A stretch of 64,000 nt of DNA from assembly GCF_009017415.1 (NCBI RefSeq), contig NC_092409.1, positions 4,836,001 to 4,900,000 of the forward strand, written 5' to 3'. Position 1 is the first letter of the stretch; the number at the start of each line of letters is the position of its first letter. Under the pieces are notes generated by a model, which saw only the letters and a program-made list of their open reading frames with translations, did not search any database and was not told the DNA's origin. Below are positions 47,476 to 58,345 of the stretch, one piece after another. A program made the translations under genes and the position numbers. This stretch comes from Aspergillus flavus (Eukaryota > Ascomycota > Eurotiomycetes > Eurotiales > Aspergillaceae).

Positions 47476-48394
47476 GCAACATACAGGTACTAGCTAATAA
47501 GGTTGAACTTGTGCCTAAGTTCAAGATAAACATATGTACATAACCCTAACCTGAGCTCTACAGGATTCAAGGTCAAAAACTAGTTATTTGATTATTATAG
47601 AATGGCCATCTTGTATTTAGCCACGCCAAGTAGGCTCAACTGGATCAAATACTTCACAAGAGCAGAGCATAAACCGAACTGGATCCTAAAAAGCCTCGCC
47701 TTCAAGGTCACAGATACATATCTTTCGGTGAGCCAAAGCTACCCCAGCACGTGAATGCTACATGTCTTGAACAACTCCTCTACTATTTGAAATGTACGAA
47801 TTCATCCATAATGCACTCTTACTGTTAGACCAGTTACCCATTTAATGATCACGATATGTTTTATTGTTGGGGGCACAAAGAGACTCACCAAAGCGCAGTA
47901 GCTCACATAATTAGCTTGGCACATACTAGTGAGGGAGCAAATAAGGTGCAACACACCAGCAAAGAAAGACATGTGCCAGACAGAGATAACTCGCCCCGAA
48001 GGGACCTCGCTCGCTGTTGAGCGGACCATTCAGGACTTTTGTTTCCAAAAATTGCTTGCGTCTGACCATCGAACATATCGAAGATATGAAAGCAAGATCC
48101 CCTACTCCAAGTCCCGGCGTATAGCCGGGGTGAGAGCAGCCCGCACTATGGAGGAGGAAATGGAAGAAGAGAAAAGGGGGAAAGCTCCGTCTTTATATAG
48201 TTTCCTTTTACGTCAGGATTGCAAGGGAAGGACCGGAGTTGGTTTGTGTCTAGTGGTAATGATGAAGGCATCGTCAAAGTAACCAATTACACTTTTGACA
48301 ATGCATGACAGGAGGTGGTAGTGTGTCAGGTCACGTAAGCCTACTAGTAGTTTATTTAACGGTCTGAATAACAACTTCTATCTATATACAAGAA
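47476..48394. other. Convergent 919-bp region, no gene seen
   Basis: It lies between the stops of the FMN oxidase and the E2 gene. A 117-codon open frame near 47929-48282 is Lys/Arg-rich, has no family character and is not supported. I see no tRNA, repeat or element. Confidence 0.4.
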
Positions 48395-50013
48395 CTACCG
48401 TAGCTTTAGAAGCATCAACTCTGGGGATTCGATACATTCCCGGACTTTATTGGCCATCCGAGCCATAGTCGCGCCGTCCACGACTCGGTGATCTGCACTC
48501 CAGCTGAAATTTACCAATTCACCCTTGGTAACCTGACCCGCCTCATCGAAGATTGGTACCGTCTTGGATTTTCCAACACCCAGGATAGCCACTTCATTGG
48601 ACACAATCACTGGTGCGACATAGGTACCCCCAATATTTCCTATATTTGAGACGGTGATTGTTCCGCCACTCAGGTCGGCTGGAGTGAGCTTCCCTTCTTT
48701 ACCTAAGGCGCTCAGACGGGAGATTTCTGCTGCAACATCTTCAATAGACCGGTTGGCAACATCTTTAACATTTGGCACAATCAAGCCTTGCGGTGTATCC
48801 ATTGCAACACCAATATTGTGTCTGGGCCGCATGATGAGTTGTGGCTTGTCGGGATTGCTTGTGTCAACCTTGGCGTTCAAGATTGGATATTCATTTAGGG
48901 CTAGAGAGACGGCTTTAATAACGAAGGAGAGGAAGGTAATTCTCCTGGGGTCCTTCGGATCATTGGCCAGTTTCTTTCTCAGAGCAGTGATATTGTTGAT
49001 GTTTAGCTCATCTGCAAATAGGAAGTGAGGGATGTTGAGCGACCGTGTCATGGTCTTAAACATTTGTGACTGAATTGGTGTCAGGTTGACCGCTGTATCT
49101 GACTGCTGTGACACAGGGGTTGTAGGGATTGTAGGGGTTGTAGGTTGCAACGTAGGTGCAGAGTCCCGCACTGTCACAAACCGAAGGACATCTTCTTTGA
49201 GGACTCGTCCGTCTTTCCCTGTCCCTGGAATGTCTAGTATATTCACATTATGGGCCTTCAGCATCCCGCGGACGGCCGGGGTGGCAAGAGTTGCATATCG
49301 TGAACCATTCTTCGGAGCTTCTGGCTTCTGGGTAGTAGCAGCCACTTCTACCGAGGGTTGTTTTGTCTCAGCCTGTGCAGGAGCAGGGCTAGGTTGCGCC
49401 GGTGCTGGTGCTGGCTCAGGTGGTGGGTTATCCTCTGGATATTTTCCATCCTCAACCTCTATATCACACAGAGCCTACAGTGGAATTCTCTCAGCGATCA
49501 TATTCTCGAAGTATAGATGTAGTGCAATTTTACGTACCCTTCCTGTGGGGACAGTGTCATCTGCTTGGAAGTGAAGCTTCTTAACAATGCCTTCGTACCT
49601 CGAGGTAATCTGATACTGTTAGGTCTCTATTTGCTGGTCATTGGTGCAAAAGCGACTCACATCATCCACTGCCTTATCCGATTGATACTGGCAGAGAGGT
49701 TTCCACTCCTCTATATGGGCGCCTTCCTCGACGTACCATTGGATGATCTGAACTTCCGTGATCCCTGAGGAGCGCAAGTAAGGTGAGTAAGCATATGATA
49801 TATGTGTATAACACAGGTTACGGGATGTTTTGACGTACCTTCGCCAACATCCTTCAGGATCTGAGACTTGACCCCCCACAGAGCCGGAGCAGCATGGAAT
49901 GTGCGACGGGGAAAGGATATTGTTGACGGGGAGCGAGTTATCGGCAGGACTCTGCGAGATTGACAAGAACGGAGAGCCCAAGAGAGGCCTCCATTGCAGC
50001 GTAGAATGCTCAT
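48395..50013 (-). CDS. Branched-chain 2-oxoacid dehydrogenase E2 (dihydrolipoyl transacylase)
   Basis: Four exons (50013-49839, 49764-49661, 49609-49538, 49474-48395) give 476 residues. A mitochondrial presequence (MSILRCNGGLSWALRSCQSR) precedes the lipoyl domain with the modified Lys in QYQSDKAVDD (about 89). A Pro/Ala-rich hinge (PPPEPAPAPAQPSPAPAQ) follows, then the E1/E3-binding domain (ATPAVRGMLKAHNVNILDIP). The acyltransferase core has the catalytic HxxxDG motif in SADHRVVDGATMA. GITEVQIIQWYVEEGAHIEE favours the branched-chain over the pyruvate complex. It degrades Leu, Ile and Val keto acids in mitochondria. Three early introns sit in the lipoyl region. Confidence 0.93.
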
Positions 50014-51019
50014 CGTCGAGCTGAAGTCAACCCACGGTTATGGAGGAGGAAAGAATACTTTTCGAGAGGGGAGAGCGCAACATTTCATTGTGGAATGATG
50101 GTGGTAGTCCATTATTATTGCTCTCCTTCCTCCGCATTCTGAACCCCGAGCGCCGACGATAGCCGACCCCAGCGTCATCCCACGTGACTGGCTCTCCGCA
50201 TTTTACGAACGGGCATTTCGGTCCATCTTTGCTTCCGCGATGTGTTGCGGAGAAATAAACCACTGGTGTCGAGCTACCTGGTTTTGTGTTGATAAGACTG
50301 GGCCAAGATGTGCGATAAAACGAAAAAGTTAGCTAAGGAGGGTCCAATTGGTTCCTCTCCAGCTATGTTCTCCCCTAGACAGGCATTTTCACTTCAATTG
50401 GTGAGGAAAGATCTTCCTGAGCGGTCGCGCACTGTCAGAGAAGCCATACTTGAAAGGTGACAGATTTTTAAGACTCGAGAGGACCTCGGAGGGGGTTGTT
50501 GGTGACCAAAAACAATATATTGTCGCGCAATGAAAGTAACATTGGCAGTCTCAGCCTTACCACACCTGTGCAAAGTGCGTGGGGGTTTATGGATTCATGA
50601 AAGAGATTGAGTCTACGCCCGGACAGGTCTCAGATCAATGGACCAAGTCTCCTGCGCCAATAATAGACAGTAAAACATGATTGCCTGAGGAACTTGGCAA
50701 TCAGGTACTACAGTCGCCCATACTCCGAGTACGCTCGAGACTTTTTGTTCAGGTGGAAAAGGTTTGGTACCACCAGCGCGGAGATCCCAAAAAAAGCCAT
50801 TCAATTGCCGATCACGATTGGTGCGTATCGCATCGTGGCTGATTTAGTGCCGTCGCCATTCTCCAGCGCTACCATACAACCTGATCCATCCAGACCAATA
50901 ATGAGCACCAATTTAACCTTGTAGCCTGGTACTCGGTTCATTGAAGCAGCGTCCGCGAACTCTCCAGCCTTATTTACCTCTCCGAGTCTCTCCCTAGTAC
51001 CTTAATCCCTTAGAAACCC
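50014..51019. promoter_or_regulatory. Divergent promoter region of E2 and PLC-X-like genes
   Basis: A kilobase between two outward-facing genes. Open frames are short and Arg/Ser-rich on the E2 side, with no family character. A TACTCCGAGTA-like palindrome occurs near 50714. No gene is seen. Confidence 0.4.
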
Positions 51020-52495
51020 ATGGGTTGTTATCCTGGACCGTGGCCTAAACGATCACGTACCACAATGGTGGCCGAACACTTGACTCTTCGCAATCTCACC
51101 TCCACGCCCATTACCCTGAAGCGCATTGAGCGCTTTCATCCGCATCATGATCATAATATCCAACATATGGCTAGAAACTTCACCAGAGTCTTTACCAATG
51201 TAACCCGCACCCGTGCGCCGGTGGCCGCGATCACGGATGACAACGAACCCTTTGTTCATGAGGATTTAGATATTCATATCGAACCTTTCCAGACAATTCA
51301 CACCGAGCTTCGCACATTTATAGACTCGGATAAAGAGCGCGTGCGCTGGTTCTTCGAAGTGGAGGGAGAGAGGCATCAAGTCCAGACTCCTGTGCCCACC
51401 TCGGAGTCCGCCACTATGAAGGCATTGTGCGACGAGCCTCGATTCAAACTCACTGGTATTTATGTGACGCCCGAGTCCCATCTATCAATCTACTCCTCCG
51501 CCAATCTGAACGCGTGGATGGGCGAGCTGAAGGACGACACTTTGCTCTCCTCTCTCTCGATCCCAGGCACCCACAATTCTCCTACCTGCCATGTTGCGCC
51601 ACCCTCCGTTCGCTGCCAAGCAGTCAGCCCACGGGAACAGCTCGAAAACGGTGTGCGATTTTTTGACATCCGTGTACAGCCCCAGTATCCAGAAGATGCT
51701 GACAAGGATGAGCTTGCTTTGGTGCACAGCGTTTTCCCCATCTCTTTAACGGGAAGCAAATATTTCCGTGACTTGATGCGTGAAGTAAATGAATTTCTCG
51801 ACCAGAATCCGTCGGAGACCCTGATCATCTCCCTCAAACGAGAGGGACCTGGCGAGCACACCGACCAACAGCTCAGCCGGATTCTCAGCGACCACTACGC
51901 ACGTCCAGACAGTCGGTGGTACACAAACCCCAAGATCCCCACTCTCGGCGAAGTGCGCGGTAAGGTCGTTCTTATCCGTCGATTCGACATCTTGGACCAT
52001 CTCAAGGATATACATGGGGGCGCAGGCTGGGGAATCTGTGCCTCGGGCTGGGCCGACAACTGCTCCAACGCGACTTGCCCGAGTGGACAATTATGCATCC
52101 AGGATTTCTATGAAGTCTTAGAGACAGAGAACATTGGAGAAAAGATTAAATACGTGCAGGAGCATTGCTTCCGAGCCGCTGAGACCTGTTATCCGTTCGG
52201 CGTGCTTCCTGATCACGAAGCAACCAAGGCACATCCATTCTATATCAACTTCTTGAGTGCGAGCAATTTCTGGAAACTTGGCACTTGGCCGGAGAAGATT
52301 GCAGGTAAGCTGAACCCGGCGGCAGTTGATTATCTCTGCCGGAAGCATGGTGAAAAGGATGACTGTGACTGGTCCACCGGTATCCTTGTCACGGACTGGG
52401 TTGGCTTGGATGGCGACTGGGATCTTGTGCGATGCATCGTGGGCATGAATGCTCGGTTGAAACTGAGGCAAGACAGACATGAAGGAGACAACTAA
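51020..52495 (+). CDS. PLC-X domain phosphodiesterase-like protein
   Basis: One exon of 491 codons; an in-frame ATG at 51065 (MVAEHLTLRNLTSTPITLKR) better matches the usual family N-terminus and may be the true start. The N-terminal 140 residues form a beta-rich domain. The PI-PLC X fold follows, with SIPGTHNSPT (first catalytic His), NGVRFFDIRV and LALVHSVFPISLTG (second His), then NPSETLIISLKREG and VRGKVVLIRRFD. Such proteins resemble bacterial phosphatidylinositol-specific PLC and lack calcium-binding EF/Y domains of eukaryotic PLC. No signal peptide is visible. The substrate may be an inositol lipid, but this is family inference. The C-terminal half is Cys/Trp-rich. Confidence 0.88.
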   Translation: MGCYPGPWPKRSRTTMVAEHLTLRNLTSTPITLKRIERFHPHHDHNIQHMARNFTRVFTNVTRTRAPVAAITDDNEPFVHEDLDIHIEPFQTIHTELRTFIDSDKERVRWFFEVEGERHQVQTPVPTSESATMKALCDEPRFKLTGIYVTPESHLSIYSSANLNAWMGELKDDTLLSSLSIPGTHNSPTCHVAPPSVRCQAVSPREQLENGVRFFDIRVQPQYPEDADKDELALVHSVFPISLTGSKYFRDLMREVNEFLDQNPSETLIISLKREGPGEHTDQQLSRILSDHYARPDSRWYTNPKIPTLGEVRGKVVLIRRFDILDHLKDIHGGAGWGICASGWADNCSNATCPSGQLCIQDFYEVLETENIGEKIKYVQEHCFRAAETCYPFGVLPDHEATKAHPFYINFLSASNFWKLGTWPEKIAGKLNPAAVDYLCRKHGEKDDCDWSTGILVTDWVGLDGDWDLVRCIVGMNARLKLRQDRHEGDN

Positions 52496-52938
52496 ATGGC
52501 ACTGTGTATTGGCTCTATAATGTTTTGCTTTTATTAGGGCATGGGATATCTGGTACATTCACCCAGACTGTTGCCATCTACAAAACCCACAACGATATCC
52601 ACAGCTGCAACTTTGGGGTTTGACGAATTAGTGAACATATATATACTTGTAATTAATCTCGCAATATTGGTACATTCATACATATTGGCGCGGTCCTGAT
52701 TATGTGTATGGCGTGTATCAGAAGCTAGTGTAGCCCATCTAATCTAAGAAGCATGTAGCCGAGGCCACGAGAGATACGCATGGATGTGTATAAGAATTTC
52801 GCATTCTATAGTTTGGCATGTGTTTTTAAAAGTAACCCTTCATGTGCTAGAAAAAAACCCATAGCCTTCAACAACCGAATAGGAAAAGTACAAGTGTAGG
52901 TAGTATTATACATAGAAATCAAACTGGTTGCGTTACAT
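52496..52938. other. Convergent 3' region, no gene seen
   Basis: 443 bp of AT-rich sequence between two stops. It fits 3' untranslated regions of the flanking genes. Nothing else stands out. Confidence 0.4.
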
Positions 52939-54003
52939 TTAAGCTTCAGTCTTCTCATCACTCGGGCCCTTCTGCTCCTCCTCCAGAACGCTCCTCCTGC
53001 TCTCAAGAGTGAAGTACAGGCTCTTACCAGCGCCCTCCAAAGTGTTGGTGACACTAGATGCCATGCTTTGCAGGGCCATGATAAGTTGTGACCGCAGACC
53101 ATCCATACCACCCTCGATGCTACCAACCCATTTGGTCTGGTCGACATCGAACACCTTACCGTCCACACGCGCGGCAAGAAGAGCCAGCTTATTCAGACCG
53201 TTCTGAACGGGCAGCTCATGCCATCCTGGGTTGGCCTTGCGAGTGGGAACCGGGAAGCCAGCTGCCTTGGGAGCAAGGACAGTCAGCGCAGCTTTCAGAT
53301 GTTCCGGAGACATCTGAGGAATGCTCAAGACTGCAATTGGTCCAACCAAGACTGGCGACAATTCGTGCTTGCCCTTCATATGAAGGACGGCATCATGAGC
53401 CGCGCGGGAAAGGTCGTGTGACAGAGTAGGATCATCCCTCGACCCAGATAGAGAGACTTCGGCAGACGTTTGCGTGATGGGGTCGACGGCGCTGGGAGTC
53501 TGGCCGGCTTCAATTGTGGAGGTGTTGGGTCGGAAATACTCGACGATACGGAGGGCAACCTCAAAGATACTGGTCTGAACAATTTGCACCTTAACGTGAG
53601 GAGCAAGCGGAGGGACGGAGCGTCCCTCGGAGGCAATTTGCTCGTCCACTTTCTGCAAAGCCTTGCTCAATTCTCGTCGGATGGCAGCCCACTCTACAGA
53701 TTGAAGGTTATCGTGCTGCAGAAACACCATAAGAGGTGTAGTGCGGATAAGCGACGTATATTGTCGGAGAAGCTGAGACCGACGGTACTCGGGATTGCGA
53801 TGTGAAGGAGGTTGGGACGGAGGAAATCTAGCAATGGGGGCAACGGAGTGTGTCATCTGTTCAGGCGATGCGGCGGGGGTCGTAGCTGTCGCAGCGGTAC
53901 TCGCGTATCTCGTGAGAATGGGCAGCTCATATTGACAGAGGAGCCTTTGCCGGCGGAGCGGCTGAGGGATGCGGCCACTTGAAAGGCGAATTCGTGGAGG
54001 CAT
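52939..54003 (-). CDS. mrpl11: Mitochondrial large-subunit ribosomal protein L10 (uL10m)
   Basis: A single exon gives 354 residues. The N-terminus MPPRIRLSSGRIPQPLRRQR is a basic mitochondrial presequence. RRSQLLRQYTSLIRTTPLMV and FLQHDNLQSVEWAAIRRELS match the L10 fold start (helix plus LMVFLQ strand) of yeast Mrpl11. LSPVLVGPIAVLSIPQMSPEH and GFPVPTRKANPGWHELPVQN follow the order of fungal homologs. The protein anchors the L7/L12 stalk on the mitochondrial large subunit. The C-terminal tail is acidic (EEEQKGPSDEKTEA). It is divergent from the trpD homolog with 346 bp between. Confidence 0.88.
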   Translation of the reverse strand: MPPRIRLSSGRIPQPLRRQRLLCQYELPILTRYASTAATATTPAASPEQMTHSVAPIARFPPSQPPSHRNPEYRRSQLLRQYTSLIRTTPLMVFLQHDNLQSVEWAAIRRELSKALQKVDEQIASEGRSVPPLAPHVKVQIVQTSIFEVALRIVEYFRPNTSTIEAGQTPSAVDPITQTSAEVSLSGSRDDPTLSHDLSRAAHDAVLHMKGKHELSPVLVGPIAVLSIPQMSPEHLKAALTVLAPKAAGFPVPTRKANPGWHELPVQNGLNKLALLAARVDGKVFDVDQTKWVGSIEGGMDGLRSQLIMALQSMASSVTNTLEGAGKSLYFTLESRRSVLEEEQKGPSDEKTEA

Positions 54004-54349
54004 TGTGAGGAAATTAGAAGGTGTTAGGAGAACTTGAGTTTTTGCACGGTCAATTTATCCTAGGGGCAGCTCCTGAGATGGACAAGGGCGCCTGAGGCCG
54101 GTGATATTGGAGATACCGACGACAGTGACTTCCGGAATATACAACTTGGACGAAAATATGGCACGAAATCTTGAGTTCCCGAAAAGGTATAGCGGGATCT
54201 CCGGGCGGTGAGGTTCTGCCTACGCCGATGACGGATTCTATATGAGGGGTGCATTTTGAGTCAGAGATTCTTACAATCGCGTCTGTGTCTTCATTTTCGG
54301 AATTTTCAACGGTTTCGGGGAAAGTATTTGCGGTTCTTCTATAGCCAAA
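54004..54349. promoter_or_regulatory. Divergent promoter of mrpl11 and trpD
   Basis: 346 bp between outward-facing genes. No tRNA, repeat or coding pattern is seen. I looked for a TGACTC general-control box and found only GAGTCA near 54258 (TGACTC on the minus strand), about 90 bp upstream of trpD; this fits amino-acid control of a tryptophan gene. Confidence 0.5.
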
Positions 54350-55707
54350 ATGTCCGCCGCTCCTTTTGACCTGCAACCGGGTCAAGTCTCTATCTCTCCC
54401 CTCCTGCAGAAGCTCGCCTACCCCTCCGAGAAGCTTCCTGTAGAAGCTGTAGACATTGCTTCAGCATTCGCATTGATTTTCGAGGATCGTCTCTCTGCTA
54501 TACAGACGGCAGCTCTTTTAACACTTTTACACTCTACTGGAAGGGATCGGGATGCAGAGGTCATTGCTAGATGCTCTCATCGCATGCGAGAGGCCGCTAC
54601 TCAAGTCGACAGGCCCACCTTGAAAAAGATCATCAAGGCCCGCGGTAAGAAGGAGGGCACTTACAATGGAGGCCTGGTGAGAATTGCTATCGGTCCACAA
54701 CTCATAAAATCCATAACCTAATATGTGGATTGTCTTAGTGCGATATTGTTGGTACTGGCGGAGATTCGCATTCCACTTTCAATATCTCTACCACCGCTTC
54801 TATCATCGCCTCGCCGCTTATCCTGATGGCCAAACATGGCAATCGCGCGCAGACCTCTTTCTCTGGATCCGCAGATGTCCTCAATGCTATTCCGCCGACT
54901 CCCCCGAATATTTCCGCTGTTAGCGCCGAGAACCTTGCGCAGGTGTACGAGAAGACCAATTATGCATTCTTGTTTGCCCCCAACTTCCACCCAGGCATGA
55001 TGTACGCCAATGCAGTGCGCCGCGCATTGGGACTACGGACAATTTTCAACCTGATGGGCCCACTGGCTAATCCTGTTGATTGGGCCATTGAGGCTAGAGT
55101 AGTCGGTGTGGCCTACCAGAGCCTTGGTCCTGTTTTTGCCGAGGCCCTGAGACAGAATGGATGCAAAAAGGCAATGGTCATCTGCGGTGAGGAGGACCTA
55201 GATGAAATCAGCTGTGCTGGAAAGACCAACTGCTGGAAACTCACGGAATACCCTAACCCTGCCTACAAGGGCTCGGCAGATGATGAATGCTCAAGTGACG
55301 AGGACGAGCATGAAGTCCCCCGCACTCTGGTCAAATTTGAAACTTTCCAACTACACCCATCAGACTTTGGTCTGCCAACTCATCCATTGACTGCCGTATT
55401 CGGAAGAAAGATGCCCAAAGACAATGCAGCCAAGATTATGAGCATCCTGCGGAACGAACTGCCTCGCGATGATCCGATCCTCTCCTTTGTTCTTATGAAC
55501 GTCGCTGCCCTTCTGGTTATTTCGGGTGTCTGTGAATCCGAGACTAGTAATATGGGACCCGGCGACGATGGCCAAGTGATTACCGAACGTGGACCAGGTG
55601 GTGGGCGCTGGAAGGAAGGTGTCCGACGAGCCAGATGGGCCGTCGAAAGTGGCGCAGCCCTTAAGTGCTTGGAGGGATTTATTGAAGTGACGAACAACCT
55701 TCAGTAA
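54350..55707 (+). CDS. trpD: Anthranilate phosphoribosyltransferase
   Basis: Two exons (54350-54676 and 54739-55707) give 431 residues. The second exon opens with CDIVGTGGDSHSTFNISTTA, the phosphoribosyl pyrophosphate-binding glycine loop. MAKHGNRAQTSFSGSADVL, NLMGPLANPVDWAIEARVVG and CGEEDLDEIS complete the family signatures. It makes phosphoribosyl-anthranilate in tryptophan synthesis; symbol as in A. nidulans (yeast TRP4). Between domain elements is an acidic insert (DDECSSDEDEHE, about 275-286) not found in bacterial enzymes. A general-control-type TGACTC (minus strand) lies about 90 bp upstream. Confidence 0.95.
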
Positions 55708-56049
55708 ACCATTTATTTAGCAGTGGTCTAGATTCTCTCTTTCTCTTTTTTTCGTTTTTATTAAGAATATGTTCACAGATTGGCCGAGGTAGAGGTATAG
55801 GGACATGTGTATTGAATGACGAAATTAATAACGTTACTCATGGAAAACCTCAACACGAGTACCTTCCGCCGATGCACAGATATAATTAGTCCCTTTCAAA
55901 CAAAGGCTATCTGCAGAACCATCGTCGCGTCGCAATATTCAATTTTTTTTTTGTCCCATCAAACTCCCAAAGCGCCACCTGAATGCATATCACGATAAGA
56001 TCGTAAGAAAAAATATTAAGCCAGCATCACGCAACCGGTCTACTCCATT
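55708..56049. other. Convergent 3' region, no gene seen
   Basis: 342 bp between the stops of trpD and the Rpb12 gene. A T-rich tract follows trpD. Nothing else is supported. Confidence 0.4.
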
Positions 56050-56330
56050 TCACCGAGCTTCGAACTGAACCATTCTGTATAACCAAACAAAGTCAGCGAA
56101 CTCCCAAATAAAAACTTTATCAAGAAAACTCACCTCTTCGTCCTCTCCTTGTACAACACACGATGACCGCATTCCTTGCAGCGGATCTGGTCACCCCTCT
56201 TCAGCGAGACACGGGCGTTGCACTCGCCGCATAGATAGGCAACCATAGGGCCATCCATGGAGCCAGCACCAGAGTCAAAGGCATTCTGTCCGCCCAAAGA
56301 GGAAGGAACCTGGTACGCTTCGCGAGACAT
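56050..56330 (-). CDS. rpc10: RNA polymerase I/II/III common subunit Rpb12 (RPABC4)
   Basis: Two exons (56330-56134 and 56074-56050) give 73 residues, the length of the family. The zinc ribbon is in MVAYLCGECNARVSLKRGDQ followed by CKECGHRVLYKERTKR, giving the four Cys ligands. The last exon is only 25 nt and supplies MVQFEAR, the invariant C-terminus of Rpb12, which confirms the splice. The subunit is shared by all three nuclear RNA polymerases and stabilises the Rpb3/Rpb11 side. Yeast symbol RPC10/RPB12. Confidence 0.97.
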
Positions 56331-57006
56331 GGTGGGCGAGAGCTTTCCGACTTTTGCTTTTTTTGAGAATATGAAGGTAGGCAGGTGTGGGCGACTGAGG
56401 TGTTGGCTAGCGACTTGGATTGCGAGCTGGAGGGAGGCTTGATTGCGGGTTTTGAGGAGCTTTGGATTGTTCTGGATATTCTTTGCGCAAACCTAATTTT
56501 GCTGAGTCAGGCTTTGGAGAATGACGGTCGATTCTAGACTAGCCTTTTTGGGCTAAGCTTCTACTGAACCTTGGAAGGTTCAAAAGTTCCTGTCCTTATC
56601 AGTACTCAGTATCAGTATCTACTCAAATTCTTATGTAGTCCATAGTCCGTCAGACTTCGTCTGTTATAGGTTACGCCAGCCTTGAAATGAACTAGTCAAT
56701 CATCAGAACTAAATAAGCAGGTGATAGGAGTTTCCCAGCTCTTTCGAGCAAAACAAAACGAGGAGATGACTCCGCTAGGACCTATGTCTTCACAAGATAG
56801 CCATATATATAACAGCATTCTGGATATTCAATTGATCTATAATATTTAACGACACCTTAGCTTTGGATAAGTACGAAACAATAGAGGCCATTCTCCGTAT
56901 ATCTGCTAATCATTGCTATGTCTATACTCCCTGTCCTATTTTTATTAAATCCAAAGTACTCCGTACGAGCTACTATAATAAAGCTCGACTTTGTTAGGAC
57001 GGGGCG
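56331..57006. other. Rpb12 promoter and PIS1 3' flank, no gene seen
   Basis: 676 bp between two minus-strand genes. A short palindromic TACTCCGTACGAG motif lies near 56957-56969, of the kind scattered in Aspergillaceae genomes. AT-rich sequence dominates; no gene is supported. Confidence 0.4.
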
Positions 57007-57985
57007 TCACTGATCTCTTTTCTGCGCAAGCCGTGCATTCCTTCTCATTTCATTGTCACCTTGGACAAGCCACTTGCTGGCCTCTATTAATTGAATCATG
57101 TTCACATATTGCTTAAAGAGCATAACTGGCGTCGAGACATAAAGTAGGCACCATGGAACAGTTTCGTTTAATTTATTGGCACTGATATTGATGTAAGTAT
57201 AGGTTACGTCACAGCGTATATTAGCCGCTCAAAATCTTACCGAGCCATCTCCATTGCCCCAGCACTCCAAGAGGAGCTCCATAGTCTTGAAGGATCGAAT
57301 TGTGATACCTTGAGGCTCGCGTTGTCCATCAACGATGGCGATGATGAGAATGAGAGTAAATACAACGCAATAAAGAAGAGCTCGTTCAGCGCGCACACCA
57401 TGAAAAGGACTTTCTAGATGTATTGTTAGTTTTGGAAAAAACGTATGAGCGGGCTAACACCAACGTACCGTGTTAGAGTAGTAGATCCGCATGACCCATG
57501 GCCGACTCTCATCGATCTGTTTGTGGCTCTGACGGTTTCCACCCATTGCCAAGGTCGCATACATATGGATGTAGTGACTTGAATAGTCCAAGCTAATCAA
57601 GCTCTGAAAAACAATACTCCACCTGGGGAATGCACTCGCCAAGAAAACTAGCAAGCAAGTTGTTGTACATCGGTCTGTAACCATATCCAGAACCGCACCG
57701 AATTGCGTTGATTGCCCTAGATGCCGGGCTGCGGCTCCATCTAGGGCATCAAGAAGACAAGAGACGCTATATAATAGCGAACATGTTCGTGGGTGCAGGG
57801 GCATGTAATAGAGGGATGTGATGGCGAGAACAACGCGGGCGTACCCTAGGAACTTTAAGAACTACTCAAGGGAATGTCATCAATGATAAAAGAAACATAC
57901 CGATCAGGTTGGGAACGAAGAGGAAAACATTCTCTTCATAATCTTTATGCTGTGCAGCAGTGCCTTGTGCTGAATGACTGGCCAT
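57007..57985 (-). CDS. pis1: CDP-diacylglycerol-inositol 3-phosphatidyltransferase (PI synthase)
   Basis: Four exons (57985-57901, 57845-57469, 57413-57241, 57181-57007) give 269 residues. The CDP-alcohol phosphotransferase motif DALDGAAARHLGQSTQFGAV, continuing LDMVTDR, starts near 61 and provides all catalytic Asp residues. Several hydrophobic segments (VVLAITSLYYMPL, CLLVFLASAF, LFFIALYLLSF) fit an integral membrane protein of the ER. The last exon has NKLNETVPWCLLYVSTPVML and a Lys/Arg-rich end, as in yeast Pis1. It makes phosphatidylinositol and is essential in yeast. Each splice preserves the family sequence. It is divergent from a Zn2Cys6 regulator. Confidence 0.94.
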
Positions 57986-58345
57986 GTTCGTGGACTTTCT
58001 CGGCGTTATCCGGTGAATGGATCAATAGAATTCTGGTAGATCGGAGTTGTGGTAGCGAGGGTTGATTGGGCTCGGAGCATCGATAATATATCATGGAATT
58101 TATTTATAATGGTTGGGGCACGCAATGAATGAAAGGAGAGAGGTAAGTTATTATATACTAGGGTCCTTAGTACTTGTCCCGTGACAGGCATGGTGCCAAC
58201 GGTAAGCCCCGAGGCTAAAATCGGACCCAGTGTCCGCAATCGAACATACAACGACGATATCATCCACCTGTAACAACTTACAAGAGATCATTATCTTCAA
58301 TAGAAAATTGCTAGACTCTACAGAGTACCAATTAGGCTCATTAAT
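57986..58345. promoter_or_regulatory. Divergent promoter of pis1 and Zn2Cys6 gene
   Basis: 360 bp between two starts. No clear element, tRNA or coding pattern is seen. Confidence 0.4.

Noticed and set aside
47929..48282. 117-codon frame in the FMN oxidase/E2 spacer
   Set aside because: No family character and begins in an otherwise noncoding AT-rich region.
49086..49574. 162-codon plus-strand frame over the E2 gene
   Set aside because: It is antisense to the Pro/Ala-rich hinge and has only low-complexity Gly/Ala sequence.
43345..50013. A larger carbon-use or secondary-metabolite cluster
   Set aside because: Apart from the lactate-type pair the genes are housekeeping; no polyketide, peptide or terpene synthase gene is present anywhere in the window.
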